64,000 bases of DNA from Solibacillus cecembensis (GCF_001439635.1 NZ_LMBZ01000016.1:1-64000); one strand, 5' to 3'. Positions 42,436-51,620 are shown, counted from the first letter of the stretch. The notes: generated from the letters alone by a model not told the origin. Translations and numbers: made by a program.

Positions 42436-43507
42436 TCAGTTAGACGATTTTCCAAAAGAAGAAGTTCGTTCAGCTATTCAAGCAGGTATTGTTCAAGCGG
42501 AAGGACAAATTAATAACAAGATAATCAAAACTCGTCGTTATCAAATGAACAGTGGAAAGCGAAAGTTCTTATATGCTGTAAGTAGTGTGGCTGCCGTTTT
42601 TGGAATATTGATTGGTTCATCCTACTATTCTCCAACTTTAGCAAGTAGTTTGTCTCAAATACCTATTATCGGTTCTGTTTTCGGTAATTCGAATCTAATC
42701 GGTTTACAAAAAGCGCAAAAACAAGGGTTAACTAGTGCAATTGGCGAGACACAGACGATCGATGGAATATCCGTTACCCTTGATGAAATTTTATATGATC
42801 AAAATAATATTACGATAGGTTATATAATCGAATCAGAAAAAGAATTGGATAAATTCTATTTTGGAGCTGGTGCGGATTTTACGATTAATGGTGAAATGCC
42901 TAATGGATCTTCAGGCGGATACGGTGAAGATATACAATCGCCCACAACTCGGACTGCAATTCAAGAAATAACTGTATCCGAGGATATGCCGAATGATTTC
43001 GAACTGGGGTTGATTTTGCAAGGGAGTAAAGATGAGACATGGTATTTCACAACGCCTATAAAACAAATTACAGGTATTAGTAAAGTTCCTATCCAACACA
43101 TAGCAAATGTTGATGGCATTCATCTTACTGTTACAGAATTAACGTTAAGTGAAACGGGTGCCAGCATATCTTATGAAAGTTCAGAAAAAGGTACGGATTT
43201 TCAACAAAGTCGGGGTAATTACATTGAATTCCAGATGGTAGATCAAGATGGAAATGAAATATTGAGTCATTCAGGTGGCATAACAGGTAAAAAGTTAAAA
43301 GGTAAATTATTATATAAGAGTAATAAACAGTTCGATCCAATCGATTCGAATGTAACGGAATTGACGATCACTCCTTATTTAGCACTTCCAACGGGTGGGG
43401 GAGGCGTGGAATACGGCGAGAATGGAGAAACAAAGGAATTAGAATTCAAAAGAGATTCTTTACAACCAGTTGAGTTTGAATCTTTTAAAGTGAAAATTCC
43501 GCAATGA
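42419..43507 (+). CDS. Membrane anti-sigma factor-like protein, DUF4179/DUF5643
   Basis: The 362-residue protein has a short cytoplasmic N-terminus (about residues 1-42), a single membrane helix (about 48-68), and a large extracytoplasmic part. That part starts YYSPTLASSLSQIPIIGSVF, the DUF4179 signature, and continues with two beta-rich domains of the DUF5643 kind (about 100-355). The layout is that of an anti-sigma factor sensing outside stress and holding the ECF sigma encoded immediately upstream. ATG 42419 follows GAAAGGAG inside the sigma gene. The inducing signal is unknown. Confidence 0.85.
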   Translation: MKKSHDQLDDFPKEEVRSAIQAGIVQAEGQINNKIIKTRRYQMNSGKRKFLYAVSSVAAVFGILIGSSYYSPTLASSLSQIPIIGSVFGNSNLIGLQKAQKQGLTSAIGETQTIDGISVTLDEILYDQNNITIGYIIESEKELDKFYFGAGADFTINGEMPNGSSGGYGEDIQSPTTRTAIQEITVSEDMPNDFELGLILQGSKDETWYFTTPIKQITGISKVPIQHIANVDGIHLTVTELTLSETGASISYESSEKGTDFQQSRGNYIEFQMVDQDGNEILSHSGGITGKKLKGKLLYKSNKQFDPIDSNVTELTITPYLALPTGGGGVEYGENGETKELEFKRDSLQPVEFESFKVKIPQ

Positions 43508-43671
43508 AGTCATTGGTTAAAATGGGCTGATATTTAGTTCCATATTTCAGATGATGCGAATCCGTTCAATTAAAGCAACAGGGGTTTTAATGAAACAAGG
43601 AATTATAAAATATGCTTCAGGAGCTATTTGATAATAGTAGAAGTCTATCCTATAAAAGGGAATGACTTTCA

Positions 43672-43965
43672 ATGAGTTATGGTTTTTTGAACGTTGCTAG
43701 CTTATTACTAGGGATAGTTGCAATTATAATTCCTTTAACACAGAACCGAATTAAACTTAGCATCACCAAGATAATTATTAGTTTTTCTTTAAGTCTAATT
43801 GCTATTGGCTGTCAAATTAGTTATCAAAATCAGTTGGTAACTATTCAAGATTGATCAGCAATAGCAGATACAATGGGGACACTATTATTTGTCTCAACGA
43901 TATTGATTGTTTTGACGATCTTGTTGAATTTATATAGCTTAATAAAGTTAAAAAAAGTACAGTGA
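43672..43965 (+). pseudogene. Small membrane protein gene interrupted by TGA
   Basis: ATG 43672 opens a frame reading MSYGFLNVASLLLGIVAIII and ending at TGA 43852-43854 after VTIQD. The same frame continues SAIADTMGTLLFVSTILIVL and a further basic tail to TGA 43963-43965, giving a coherent three-helix protein of 97 codons. A single TGG to TGA change at a tryptophan would explain it; relatives as I remember them have Trp after the acidic pair. It is a probable pseudogene, or a short functional form of 60 residues. Confidence 0.6.
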
Positions 43966-44012
43966 GTATTCTTAATTTTTTGATAGTTAATGTTAGAATA
44001 ACGATTCAAAAT

Positions 44013-44054
44013 AAAACACTTAATACGTTGGCGGACCAATGTTTTAAGTGTTTT
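44013..44054. terminator. Palindromic terminator, repeat copy 2
   Basis: AAAACACTTAATACGTTGG (44013-44031) pairs with CCAATGTTTTAAGTGTTTT (44036-44054). The element, including flanking AAAT bases, is nearly the same as at 32051-32093. Confidence 0.8.
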
Positions 44055-44203
44055 GCTCTACAATTTATTGAACTTATATAAAATAAAGTCTTCAATGAGG
44101 GAGTGTTGAATGTTGCGTTATGTGGATATTAATTAATTCAAAAATTTCCGTGTACAACAAATTATAAGCATTATTTCATTGATTTTTGAATGACGGGTCG
44201 ATT

Positions 44204-44623
44204 TTATTTTTTATTATTTGGATTTCTATTGATAAACTCAATAATATCGCTTTCCATAAAAGATATAGCATAATCGTAATAGAAGTAACGGTCAATTTCT
44301 CTATTATTTAATGCATGATCTAATGCTTCAAATTGTTTTTCCGCCAAGTAGAATATCAATTGTTGTGGATAAATCTCACGTTTTTCGGCGATTTCAGAAA
44401 TTGTTTTTCCATTATTCCATTCCGACTTGTATTCCTTTTCAGTAATGTTTAGGAACTTGTAAAGGTTTTCGTAATCGTACTTATAATGAAATGTTTGGGG
44501 AAGTTTCCTCTCATAAATATCTTTAAATTCTTCATTGTTTTTATTAGCAAAGACCCCAGCTGCATCAAAAGATAGATTCAAAGTAATAAAAACTAATAAA
44601 GCAAAGACAAACATTCTTTTCAT
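44204..44623 (-). CDS. Secreted hypothetical protein
   Basis: The 139-residue product has a signal peptide (about residues 1-26, ending VFANK). Its mature, helical, highly charged domain includes YKSEWNNGKTISEIAEKREI then YPQQLIFYLAEKQFEALDHA. The NGKTISEIAE phrase resembles the short helical repeats of YckD/DUF2680-type secreted proteins, but the match is loose. The start ATG at 44623 follows AGGAGC read on the minus strand. Nothing else is known; it is a single gene. Confidence 0.6.
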   Translation of the reverse strand: MKRMFVFALLVFITLNLSFDAAGVFANKNNEEFKDIYERKLPQTFHYKYDYENLYKFLNITEKEYKSEWNNGKTISEIAEKREIYPQQLIFYLAEKQFEALDHALNNREIDRYFYYDYAISFMESDIIEFINRNPNNKK

Positions 44624-44773
44624 CTTTCGAAGCTCCTTTTTACAAATATTGTTCCCGTCAGACTATTATTAATACGTTTAGAATAGAGTGTAAGTATTAC
44701 TGGCAGATAACCGATAGATAAAAAAATTATTTATATTTGAAATTTAATAATTCAATACTATTTAAAAATTTTA

Positions 44774-44818
44774 AAAAGGCAGAAACGTTGTTAAATTAAT
44801 GTTACTGCCTTTTACTTT
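44774..44818. terminator. Hairpin terminator
   Basis: AAAAGGCAG (44774-44782) pairs with CTGCCTTTT (44805-44813), with inner AACGTT/AATGTT pairing and a T-run. No gene ends next to it on either strand, so it may be left from a lost gene. The rest of 44624-44980 holds no gene. Confidence 0.6.
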
Positions 44819-44999
44819 TTTATCATTTTTTGTTGAAATTATGGAAAGCGGATAAATTTTAAATTAGACGTACAAATCCTAGATTATACGGATAATCGAA
44901 TCCAGATTCCCACAATGATTCGCGTAGTTATGAGGGAATTTTTAGGAATGTTCTCCCCGCTTTTTGATACAATGAAGTAGGGGGTGAGAAAAACTGGAA

Positions 45000-45854
45000 A
45001 TGAGTCAGTTAAAGCAATTTAAAATTCGGTGGTTTATTTTTTATTCAATCGTGATATTTATTGGAATCACCATCTTCTCGGTAATTTTCCCAAATGCACC
45101 AAGTAAGCAAGAATGGGTGACACTTTTCATTTCAATCTGTTTATTGTTCTATGTGTTACATCAATCAAAAAAACATCAATTTACGTATAGTGAAGCACAA
45201 ATTGGCGAAGTAATGACGGGGGCTCGGTGGACGAAATATTTATCCTTAACGGCCTGTCTTCAATTAGCTGCTTATTCGAGCGGAATCGCGGTTTTGATGT
45301 TAGTTTTTTTACGACTTGAAAATGAAATTCGGGAGTTTTTCGTTAATATTTTAGGCGTAGAACAAAATGTAACTGTGCCATTCATTGTTTACGTTTTATT
45401 TTTCGTGAATATTTGTATTTTAGCGCCGATATGGGAGGAACTATTTTTTAGAGGAATTTTATTAAGACGCCTGACAATCAAATGGAGCCCGCAAAAAAGT
45501 ATTATCGTTTCATCGCTTCTTTTTGGTTTGATTCATGTCAATCCGCTGACGGTCATTTTTGCTTTCTTCCTAGGCTGCGTGTTAGGGTACGTTTATTTAA
45601 AAACGAAATCGATCATCGTGCCAATCGTTGTACATAGTTGTAGCAATATCCTCGCGTTTCTTCAATTTATCTGGGCTAATCGAAGCTCAGCTGAATTACT
45701 ACCAACAACAGCAGGGGCTCAGATGACACTGCGGATTAGTGGGATTACATTTGTACTTGCTTGTCTGATTGCACTTGTCATTGCAATGAAATATTATAAA
45801 AGTTTCCGCAATTTAACGCTTCAACAAAAAAACGCCGATGTTCCATTTGAATAA
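45000..45854 (+). CDS. CPBP family intramembrane metalloprotease, YdiL-like
   Basis: The 284-residue protein has about eight helices. It carries the CPBP motifs EELFFRGILLRRL (about residues 148-160), FGLIHVNP (about 178-185) and VVHSCSN (about 211-217), whose Glu and His residues form the membrane metal site. Relatives include B. subtilis YdiL. It begins at ATG 45000 behind AGGGGGTGAG. The gene ends inside its own terminator hairpin. It is convergent with the ABC exporter operon. The substrate is unknown. Confidence 0.85.
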   Translation: MSQLKQFKIRWFIFYSIVIFIGITIFSVIFPNAPSKQEWVTLFISICLLFYVLHQSKKHQFTYSEAQIGEVMTGARWTKYLSLTACLQLAAYSSGIAVLMLVFLRLENEIREFFVNILGVEQNVTVPFIVYVLFFVNICILAPIWEELFFRGILLRRLTIKWSPQKSIIVSSLLFGLIHVNPLTVIFAFFLGCVLGYVYLKTKSIIVPIVVHSCSNILAFLQFIWANRSSAELLPTTAGAQMTLRISGITFVLACLIALVIAMKYYKSFRNLTLQQKNADVPFE

Positions 45855-45871
45855 AATGGGTATCGGCGCTT
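45833..45871. terminator. Terminator overlapping the CPBP stop codon
   Basis: CGCCGATGTTCCATTT (45833-45848) pairs with AAATGGGTATCGGCG (45854-45868). The left arm is coding sequence of the protease gene. Confidence 0.8.
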
Positions 45872-45880
45872 TACTCCTAT

Positions 45881-45990
45881 CAATTACGCCGAGGCGTAAT
45901 TGCGTCTAGATTTTTTCGGGCTAGCTTGAAAAGCTCCCTTAAAAATCTGTGACATCCGCCAGGGGCTGTAACTTGCTTTAGCAAGTTACA
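45881..45990. repeat. Two-palindrome intergenic element
   Basis: CAATTACGCC-GA-GGCGTAATTG (about 45882-45903) is a perfect inverted repeat followed by a T-run. A second perfect dyad, GTAACTTGCT-TT-AGCAAGTTAC (about 45969-45990), overlaps the stop of the ABC gene. I recall similar palindromic elements between genes in related genomes, but cannot check this. Confidence 0.5.
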
Positions 45991-47782
45991 CATTCAACAT
46001 TTGCCCAAACACACCTTGCTGCTCCAGTAGTTTTTGGCGCGGACCTTGCTCGATAATTTTCCCTTCATTTAATACGATGACGAAATCAACTTTTCGAATC
46101 GTATTTAAACGGTGGGCGATGATGAAGCTTGTGCGGTTTTCCATTAATTTTTCAAGAGCTGCCTGAATATGAAGCTCCGTAATTGTATCAATACTGCTCG
46201 TCGCTTCGTCTAACAATAGGATTTTGGGATCGGCGACAAATGCGCGTGCAATGGACAGTAGCTGTTTTTGGCCTTGTGAAATTTGACTGCCATCTGAAGA
46301 TAAAATGGTGTCATATTGATCAGGTAATTTCTCAATAAACGTATGGGCATTCGCTTTTTTCGCTGCTTCGATGACTTCTTCATCTGTTGCATCTAATCGG
46401 CCGTAGCGAATATTTTCTTTAATGGACATTTCAAATAAAAACGGATCTTGTAACACGAAAGCCATTTGCTCGCGTAATGAAGCTTTGGAAATGGACTCAA
46501 TCGGCACACCGTCAAATAATATGGTGCCAGCTGTTTGTTCATAAAGCCCAGTTAAAAGCTGTAGTATCGTCGTTTTACCCGCGCCTGTTTGACCGATAAG
46601 CGCAACCGATTGTCCCGCTTCAATATGGAAAGAAACATTAGATAATGTCGGTTTTTTTGCATCGGTTTCGTACTGGAAAGTGACATTGTCAAACGCCACA
46701 TCACCGCTTAAAGTAACAGGTTCCCCTGCAATATTGTCCTCTTTTTCATCTAAAATTAAAAACACACGTTCCGCACCTGCTAATGCAGAAAGTACGGTAT
46801 TGAATTGGTTCGCTAAATCATTTAAAGGGCGTGTAAATTGGCGGGCGTATTCGGTGAAAATCACAATCGTTCCAATAGAAATATGCCCGTAATAAGCAAA
46901 TAATCCACCAACAAACGCGACAATGGCAAAGCTTAAACCATTCAATGCATTCATCAGTTTCGGAATGAAGCCTGAATAGGTTAGCGACCAAAAACCGACT
47001 GTGCGAAGGCGTTTATTTTTTTCTTCAAATTGACGCAGCATTTCGGGTTCCTGTGAAAATGCTTTAACGACGTGTTGTCCCGTAATCGATTCCTCAATGA
47101 GCCCATTTAACTCCCCAATGGCCGCTTGCTGGTGCTTAAACAATAGGCTTGTACGCTTCGTAATCCAGCGCATGCCGTAAAACATAAGGGGCACAATGAT
47201 CAATGTAATGAGTGTTAGGGCAGGGCTTAAATAAAGCATCACGCCAAACGTTCCTGTTAGCGTTAAAATACTCGAAAACACTTGGATGAACGCGCTATTT
47301 AATGTCGCGCTAATCGTTTCCATATCATTCGTTGCACGGCTCATTAATTCCCCATGCTTGCGTTTGTCGAAAAAGCGTAATGGAAGTTTAAAAAAGTGTG
47401 TGTACAAGCTTGTTCGAATGCGAAACACCGTTTGCTGGGCGATACCAACCATCAAATAGTTTTGGAAATAGCTCGCAGCACCGTATAAAAAGTAAACGAA
47501 TACGAGCCCGTAAAGCCAAGTATCAAGCGTACTGAAGACACCATCTGCAACGAAACGATCGAGCAACCGTCCAATAATAAATGGTCCGACAAGCGCCAGT
47601 ACAGAACTAATCATCACAAGAAGTAGCACAAGGAAGAGGTGCATTTTTTGCTCAGCAATAAAATCAAAAATGCGTTTTAATGTGTACGTCCAGTTTTCCG
47701 CTCGAGCGCCTTTTTTCTTTTTGCCACTTGCTGTTTTTAAATGTTCTTTTGTAATGAGTGGTTCATAGTCAAATATTTTCAT
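45986..47782 (-). CDS. yfiC: ABC exporter half-transporter, YfiC-like (canonical site)
   Basis: The 598-residue protein has a type-1 exporter membrane domain with six helices (about residues 40-335). The nucleotide domain has Walker A GQTGAGKTT, an atypical signature ISQGQKQL, Walker B ILLLDEATSSID with the catalytic glutamate, and H-loop IIAHRLNT. A charged N-terminal extension KTASGKKKKGARAE precedes the first helix. It overlaps the partner gene by four bases. Length and order fit the B. subtilis YfiB/YfiC heterodimer, a multidrug-type exporter. ATG 47782 is used. Confidence 0.85.
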   Translation of the reverse strand: MKIFDYEPLITKEHLKTASGKKKKGARAENWTYTLKRIFDFIAEQKMHLFLVLLLVMISSVLALVGPFIIGRLLDRFVADGVFSTLDTWLYGLVFVYFLYGAASYFQNYLMVGIAQQTVFRIRTSLYTHFFKLPLRFFDKRKHGELMSRATNDMETISATLNSAFIQVFSSILTLTGTFGVMLYLSPALTLITLIIVPLMFYGMRWITKRTSLLFKHQQAAIGELNGLIEESITGQHVVKAFSQEPEMLRQFEEKNKRLRTVGFWSLTYSGFIPKLMNALNGLSFAIVAFVGGLFAYYGHISIGTIVIFTEYARQFTRPLNDLANQFNTVLSALAGAERVFLILDEKEDNIAGEPVTLSGDVAFDNVTFQYETDAKKPTLSNVSFHIEAGQSVALIGQTGAGKTTILQLLTGLYEQTAGTILFDGVPIESISKASLREQMAFVLQDPFLFEMSIKENIRYGRLDATDEEVIEAAKKANAHTFIEKLPDQYDTILSSDGSQISQGQKQLLSIARAFVADPKILLLDEATSSIDTITELHIQAALEKLMENRTSFIIAHRLNTIRKVDFVIVLNEGKIIEQGPRQKLLEQQGVFGQMLNV

Positions 47783-49497
47783 TTGGCGTTAACCTCCTGT
47801 TGTGACGCAACAATTTGCTTGTACAAGTGGTTCGTAGCAAGCAGTTCATCATGGGACCCGAAAGCATCGATTTGTCCTTCGTGAAGCAAGATAATACGAT
47901 CGGCTGTTTGGGCAGTTTGAATTTTTTGTGTGACTATAAGCATCGTCATTTGCTCTGTATCCAGTGCGTCCCAAAGCTGCTTTTCCGTCGCGACATCGAG
48001 CGCGGACGTACTGTCATCTAAAATGAGTAACGGAGATTCCTTTAACAGTGCACGCGCAATGGCGAGACGCTGTTTTTGTCCACCGGATAAATTGACACCT
48101 CTTTGCCCGATGACCGTTTCGTAGCCAAGGTCAAAACGTTCGATGGCTTCGTGAATTTGCGCTTTTTTCGTCGCTTCCTTGAGTTGAATTTCGGATGCGT
48201 CGTGTTGCCCCCAGCGTAAATTTTCTAAAATCGTTCCTGAGAAAAGCAGAGATTGCTGTGGCACATAGGCAATGGAACTGCGCAATTGCTGCAATGGAAT
48301 GTCCTTAATGTTGTGCTCATTTATATATATTTCACCCTCTGTTGTTTCATAAAACTTTTCAATGAGTTGCAAAATAGTTGATTTCCCTGAACCGGTCGCG
48401 CCCATAATCGCCACCTTTTCACCCGCTGCAATAGAGAAGTTCAAATGCTGCAATGTATGCTCTTTGGCAGTAGGGTAGGCAAAAGATACATGCTCAAAAC
48501 GAATCGCCATTTGCGGTAACATCGGCTGTTGATTTGCTGTCACTTCCTCCGTTCCATCTTCCATGTTTAAAATCGACTCAATGCGCTCGGCAGATGCTTT
48601 GGCGCGTGCGTAGGCGATGATGATGAATGAGAAAATGGAAAACGCGGCAGTCATGCGGAATGCATAGTTCACCACAGCTACTAAATCCCCAACAAGAATG
48701 CTATTCGTATCAATGAGCTGTGCACCAACCCAAATGACGATGAGTAGGCTAACATTCAAGACGAACTGTAAAATCGGAAGGGCAATTTCCATTAAGCGGG
48801 TTGCCTTTACCGTATCGAATTTTAAATTTTCTGCAACCGCTTGGAAACGACTTTCTTCATACTGTCCGCGCATATACGCCTTAATTAAACGCACCGCCTG
48901 CAAGCCTTCCTGTAATTGTTTATTCACGGCATCTAAGCGAGACTGAACGCGTGCAAAAAGTTTGATACCTCGTGAAATCATCCACACGAGGAAGATTACT
49001 AAAAACGGCGTACTGACACAAAGTATAAGTGCCATTTGCGCGTTGACGTAAAAGGCCAATATAAGTGATCCAATCGCCATTAACGGGGCCCTCATTGCAA
49101 TGCGCAACATCATGAATACAATCGATGTGACTTGATTCGAATCGCTCGTTAAGCGCGTAATCAAACCGGATGTAGGAAACGTTAAATATGTCGCCATCGT
49201 GAAAGATTGAATTTTCGAATATAAAGCTTTTCGTAAATCATAGGCAAAGCTTTGAGCGACGTGTGAGGAGAAGAAGGAGTTGAACACCCCACTTATAAAC
49301 GACAGCAACGTCAAGACGAACAGCCAGCCACCCCAAAAAACAACATTTTGTAAATTTTCTTGAAGCAATCCTTCATTAATTAATATAGCCATGAGTAACG
49401 GTTGGACGAGTTCAAAAGCGAGCTCTAACAACATAAAAATAAGTGCAAAAACGGCTGCTATTTTATAACGCTTTACAAATTGGAAAACTGTTTTCAT
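47779..49497 (-). CDS. yfiB: ABC exporter half-transporter, YfiB-like (degenerate site)
   Basis: The 572-residue protein has six helices and a nucleotide domain with Walker A GATGSGKST, signature LSGGQKQR and Walker B LLILDDSTSALD. Aspartate stands where the catalytic glutamate is expected, and the H-loop histidine is replaced by glutamine (IVTQKIQT). This is the degenerate half of a heterodimeric exporter, as in BmrC-type partners. ATG 49497 follows AGGGGATG; an in-frame start at 49524 is less likely. It is the first gene of the pair and overlaps the second by four bases. Confidence 0.87.
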   Translation of the reverse strand: MKTVFQFVKRYKIAAVFALIFMLLELAFELVQPLLMAILINEGLLQENLQNVVFWGGWLFVLTLLSFISGVFNSFFSSHVAQSFAYDLRKALYSKIQSFTMATYLTFPTSGLITRLTSDSNQVTSIVFMMLRIAMRAPLMAIGSLILAFYVNAQMALILCVSTPFLVIFLVWMISRGIKLFARVQSRLDAVNKQLQEGLQAVRLIKAYMRGQYEESRFQAVAENLKFDTVKATRLMEIALPILQFVLNVSLLIVIWVGAQLIDTNSILVGDLVAVVNYAFRMTAAFSIFSFIIIAYARAKASAERIESILNMEDGTEEVTANQQPMLPQMAIRFEHVSFAYPTAKEHTLQHLNFSIAAGEKVAIMGATGSGKSTILQLIEKFYETTEGEIYINEHNIKDIPLQQLRSSIAYVPQQSLLFSGTILENLRWGQHDASEIQLKEATKKAQIHEAIERFDLGYETVIGQRGVNLSGGQKQRLAIARALLKESPLLILDDSTSALDVATEKQLWDALDTEQMTMLIVTQKIQTAQTADRIILLHEGQIDAFGSHDELLATNHLYKQIVASQQEVNAK

Positions 49498-49727
49498 GAA
49501 ACATCCCCTAGCTTGTCTATTCATTTTCCCTATATTATGCCATTTAAAAAGGGGGAACTCAATGCTCTTGTTTCGGGAGGCTAAATATATGGAGCGAATA
49601 ATAATTGGCTGCTTATGATTGAACGGTTCACTCAGGGTGTTTTGCTAACTTACGATTGAATAGGATAATATTGTATTAACAATTATTGTATAATTAATTG
49701 TAGTATGCACTTTAAGGAGTATTGAAA

Positions 49728-50132
49728 ATGAAATTTAATGCGTTAGTACCAGAGTTGACAGTTACTGAAATAGAACGATCTAAGTGGTTTTATATAGAGT
49801 TACTTGGGTTCCAATTAGAATATGAAAGATCAAATGATAAATTTGCATTTCTCTCAATCAATAACGCCCAAATAATGATTGAGCAAATGAATGGGCATTG
49901 GGAGACAGGCTTATTAGAATATCCCTTAGGTAGAGGGGTTAATTTCCAAATTATTGTTGAGGATATTCAACCGATTGTTAATAGACTAAATCAACATGCA
50001 ATTTCACTATTTAGGGAGCCTTTTGTTAGCGAATATACTACTGGCGAAACCTTAATTAAAGAAATTGAATTTTTAGTTCAAGATCCAGATGGCTATTTAC
50101 TCAGGTTTTCACAAGAAGTATATGTAAAATAA
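49728..50132 (+). CDS. VOC family (glyoxalase/bleomycin-resistance-like) protein
   Basis: The 134-residue protein has the vicinal-oxygen-chelate pattern. LVPELTVTEIERSKWFYIEL and FQLEYERSNDKFAFLSIN form the first beta-alpha-beta unit, and VNFQIIVEDIQPIVNRL and IEFLVQDPDGYLLRFSQ the second. The final Glu or polar metal ligand positions are not obvious. Bleomycin-resistance-type binding proteins have this size. The start ATG 49728 follows AAGGAG by eight bases; the upstream TTG is closer than ideal. It is a single gene. Confidence 0.85.
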   Translation: MKFNALVPELTVTEIERSKWFYIELLGFQLEYERSNDKFAFLSINNAQIMIEQMNGHWETGLLEYPLGRGVNFQIIVEDIQPIVNRLNQHAISLFREPFVSEYTTGETLIKEIEFLVQDPDGYLLRFSQEVYVK

Positions 50133-50266
50133 TTATTTATATTGTTTTACTGAAAAGTACCAAAAACACCACTTTTAGTATCTAAATCATAAAAAAATGA
50201 AAAATTCGGAAATTATAATCGTGTTAAAGTATAGACATTATATTATTGGAAATTGGAGGGGATATG

Positions 50267-50440
50267 ATGAGCTTAATAGTTCCAAAGTGTATGAAATGTC
50301 TTACAGAAATTAAAGGTGATGAAGAAGTTTTTGTACAACTTAAATATCCGAAAAGAAAAGGATTTACTGAAATCAAGGCATTTTTAAATCTGGAAGGTAA
50401 GTTTATCTGCAAAGCATGTTCAACTAAAATTAATATTTAA
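50267..50440 (+). CDS. Small CxxC zinc-ribbon-like protein
   Basis: The 57-residue protein has two CxxC pairs (CMKC near residue 8 and CKAC near 50) with a basic centre KYPKRKGFTEIKAFL. It resembles a widespread small Bacillales protein that databases often label Fe3+ hydroxamate ABC transporter substrate-binding protein, a label its size and lack of signal peptide do not support. Zinc binding is inferred. ATG 50267 follows GGAGGGG by five bases; ATG 50264 is the alternative. Confidence 0.65.
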   Translation: MSLIVPKCMKCLTEIKGDEEVFVQLKYPKRKGFTEIKAFLNLEGKFICKACSTKINI

Positions 50441-50510
50441 ATAATAGGGTTAAGCGATAAATCAGAAGCGGTGCAAAGGAAAGTTAGTATTTTTAAAAAG
50501 GGGTGAATGG

Positions 50511-50774
50511 ATGAGTAGCAGAGGAACGTTTCAAATAAAAATTCGTGATAAGGAGCTTATTTGTTTATTTTGTCAGCATGATGAATTTCAGCATCGTGAG
50601 GTTTATATGGATTTAAGCCCTTTAGATGAAATAGTAAAGGAGCAGCTTACATTGCAATCATTTTATTGTACGTCATGTGGTGATGTCCGAATGTTTCAAG
50701 AAAAGAATAGATTCGATCATACGTTGCAAAAGTATGTATCGATTATAGAGTACATGGAAGTGATAAAAGAATGA
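50511..50774 (+). CDS. CxxC small protein, first paralogue
   Basis: The 87-residue protein has two CxxC pairs, CLFC (about residue 18) and CTSC (about 53). Its sequence KELICLFCQHDEFQHREVYM parallels EPIICDFCRHDVFIPYEVYV of the next gene, so the two are tandem paralogues. Zinc-ribbon folding is inferred. ATG 50511 follows AAAAGGGGTG. The stop overlaps the next start (ATGA). I do not recognise a named family. Confidence 0.7.
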   Translation: MSSRGTFQIKIRDKELICLFCQHDEFQHREVYMDLSPLDEIVKEQLTLQSFYCTSCGDVRMFQEKNRFDHTLQKYVSIIEYMEVIKE

Positions 50775-51283
50775 GTGGTACAGATCAATCTTTATGGCCC
50801 GAAAAGAGTCGTATCACGATTTTTGACGAGCCTATTATTTGTGATTTTTGTAGACATGATGTGTTTATTCCTTATGAAGTGTATGTAAATGTTAAACAGC
50901 CAAGTGTTGGTGTACTTTATGTTCAATATAAAGCAATTTGCCAACATTGTGGTCAAGCGAAACAATTTGGTGATCCAAGCTATTATGATGCTGAAAAAGA
51001 TACATATATTTGGGCATTGAATCAGCATTCACTGTCCGTTAGAAAATATAGAATTAGGATTTTATTGTTTGTTGGGAAAAGAAATGACGATAAAATAACC
51101 GCGTTTATAAATAAGCTTGTTCACCATTTTAGTATAGAATTAGAAAATAGGAGTAGTTTAAGAGGTGGAGTAGTACTTCAAATAAAAATGTCAAATTCCA
51201 ATGATATACAAACGATTAAATCTATGATAATGAATTTTGCGAAGTTGCTAAATGTAACGATTAAAGAACTAACTATTAAATAG
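50771..51283 (+). CDS. CxxC protein, second paralogue with extra C-terminal domain
   Basis: The 170-residue protein has a zinc-ribbon-like N-terminal part (about residues 15-85) with CDFC and CQHC pairs, related to the preceding gene. A C-terminal alpha/beta-looking domain (about 95-170, YRIRILLFVGKRNDDKITAF and VVLQIKMSNSND) is not shared. It overlaps its paralogue by four bases, so the two are coexpressed. The role of the second domain is unknown. Confidence 0.7.
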   Translation: MSGTDQSLWPEKSRITIFDEPIICDFCRHDVFIPYEVYVNVKQPSVGVLYVQYKAICQHCGQAKQFGDPSYYDAEKDTYIWALNQHSLSVRKYRIRILLFVGKRNDDKITAFINKLVHHFSIELENRSSLRGGVVLQIKMSNSNDIQTIKSMIMNFAKLLNVTIKELTIK

Positions 51284-51355
51284 GATTATCAGATAAGAGT
51301 TCTTAGAGGATCGGTCGTGATTATTGGAATAATAGTGAAAAAGGAGGTAGATGGA

Positions 51356-51607
51356 ATGAATAAGCGCGGAGCAGGAGTTATCTTTATAGCGATAGCTGCT
51401 TTTTTATTTGCCTCAAAATATATGAGTGCGGCAATCTTTGGTTCGGGTGTTTTGAGTTGGGATGAGTCTCTATTTTCTGCGATGTTAAGTTATGTTGGAG
51501 AACCTTTAAGTATATGCAGTATGATTGCATTAATATTGGGTGTAGCATACATCTGTTGGGGAGAATATGAAGAGTTTACGATAAAAAAACAGCAATCTAA
51601 TAAATAA
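51356..51607 (+). CDS. Small membrane protein
   Basis: The 83-residue product has two hydrophobic helices (about residues 6-30 and 50-70) and a polar tail with acidic and lysine residues. ATG 51356 follows AAGGAGG at about 51340-51346, in preference to GTG 51317, which has no site. It follows the CxxC pair by 72 bases and may share its transcript. I do not recognise the family. Confidence 0.6.
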   Translation: MNKRGAGVIFIAIAAFLFASKYMSAAIFGSGVLSWDESLFSAMLSYVGEPLSICSMIALILGVAYICWGEYEEFTIKKQQSNK

Positions 51608-51620
51608 TTTTTTAAAAAAT

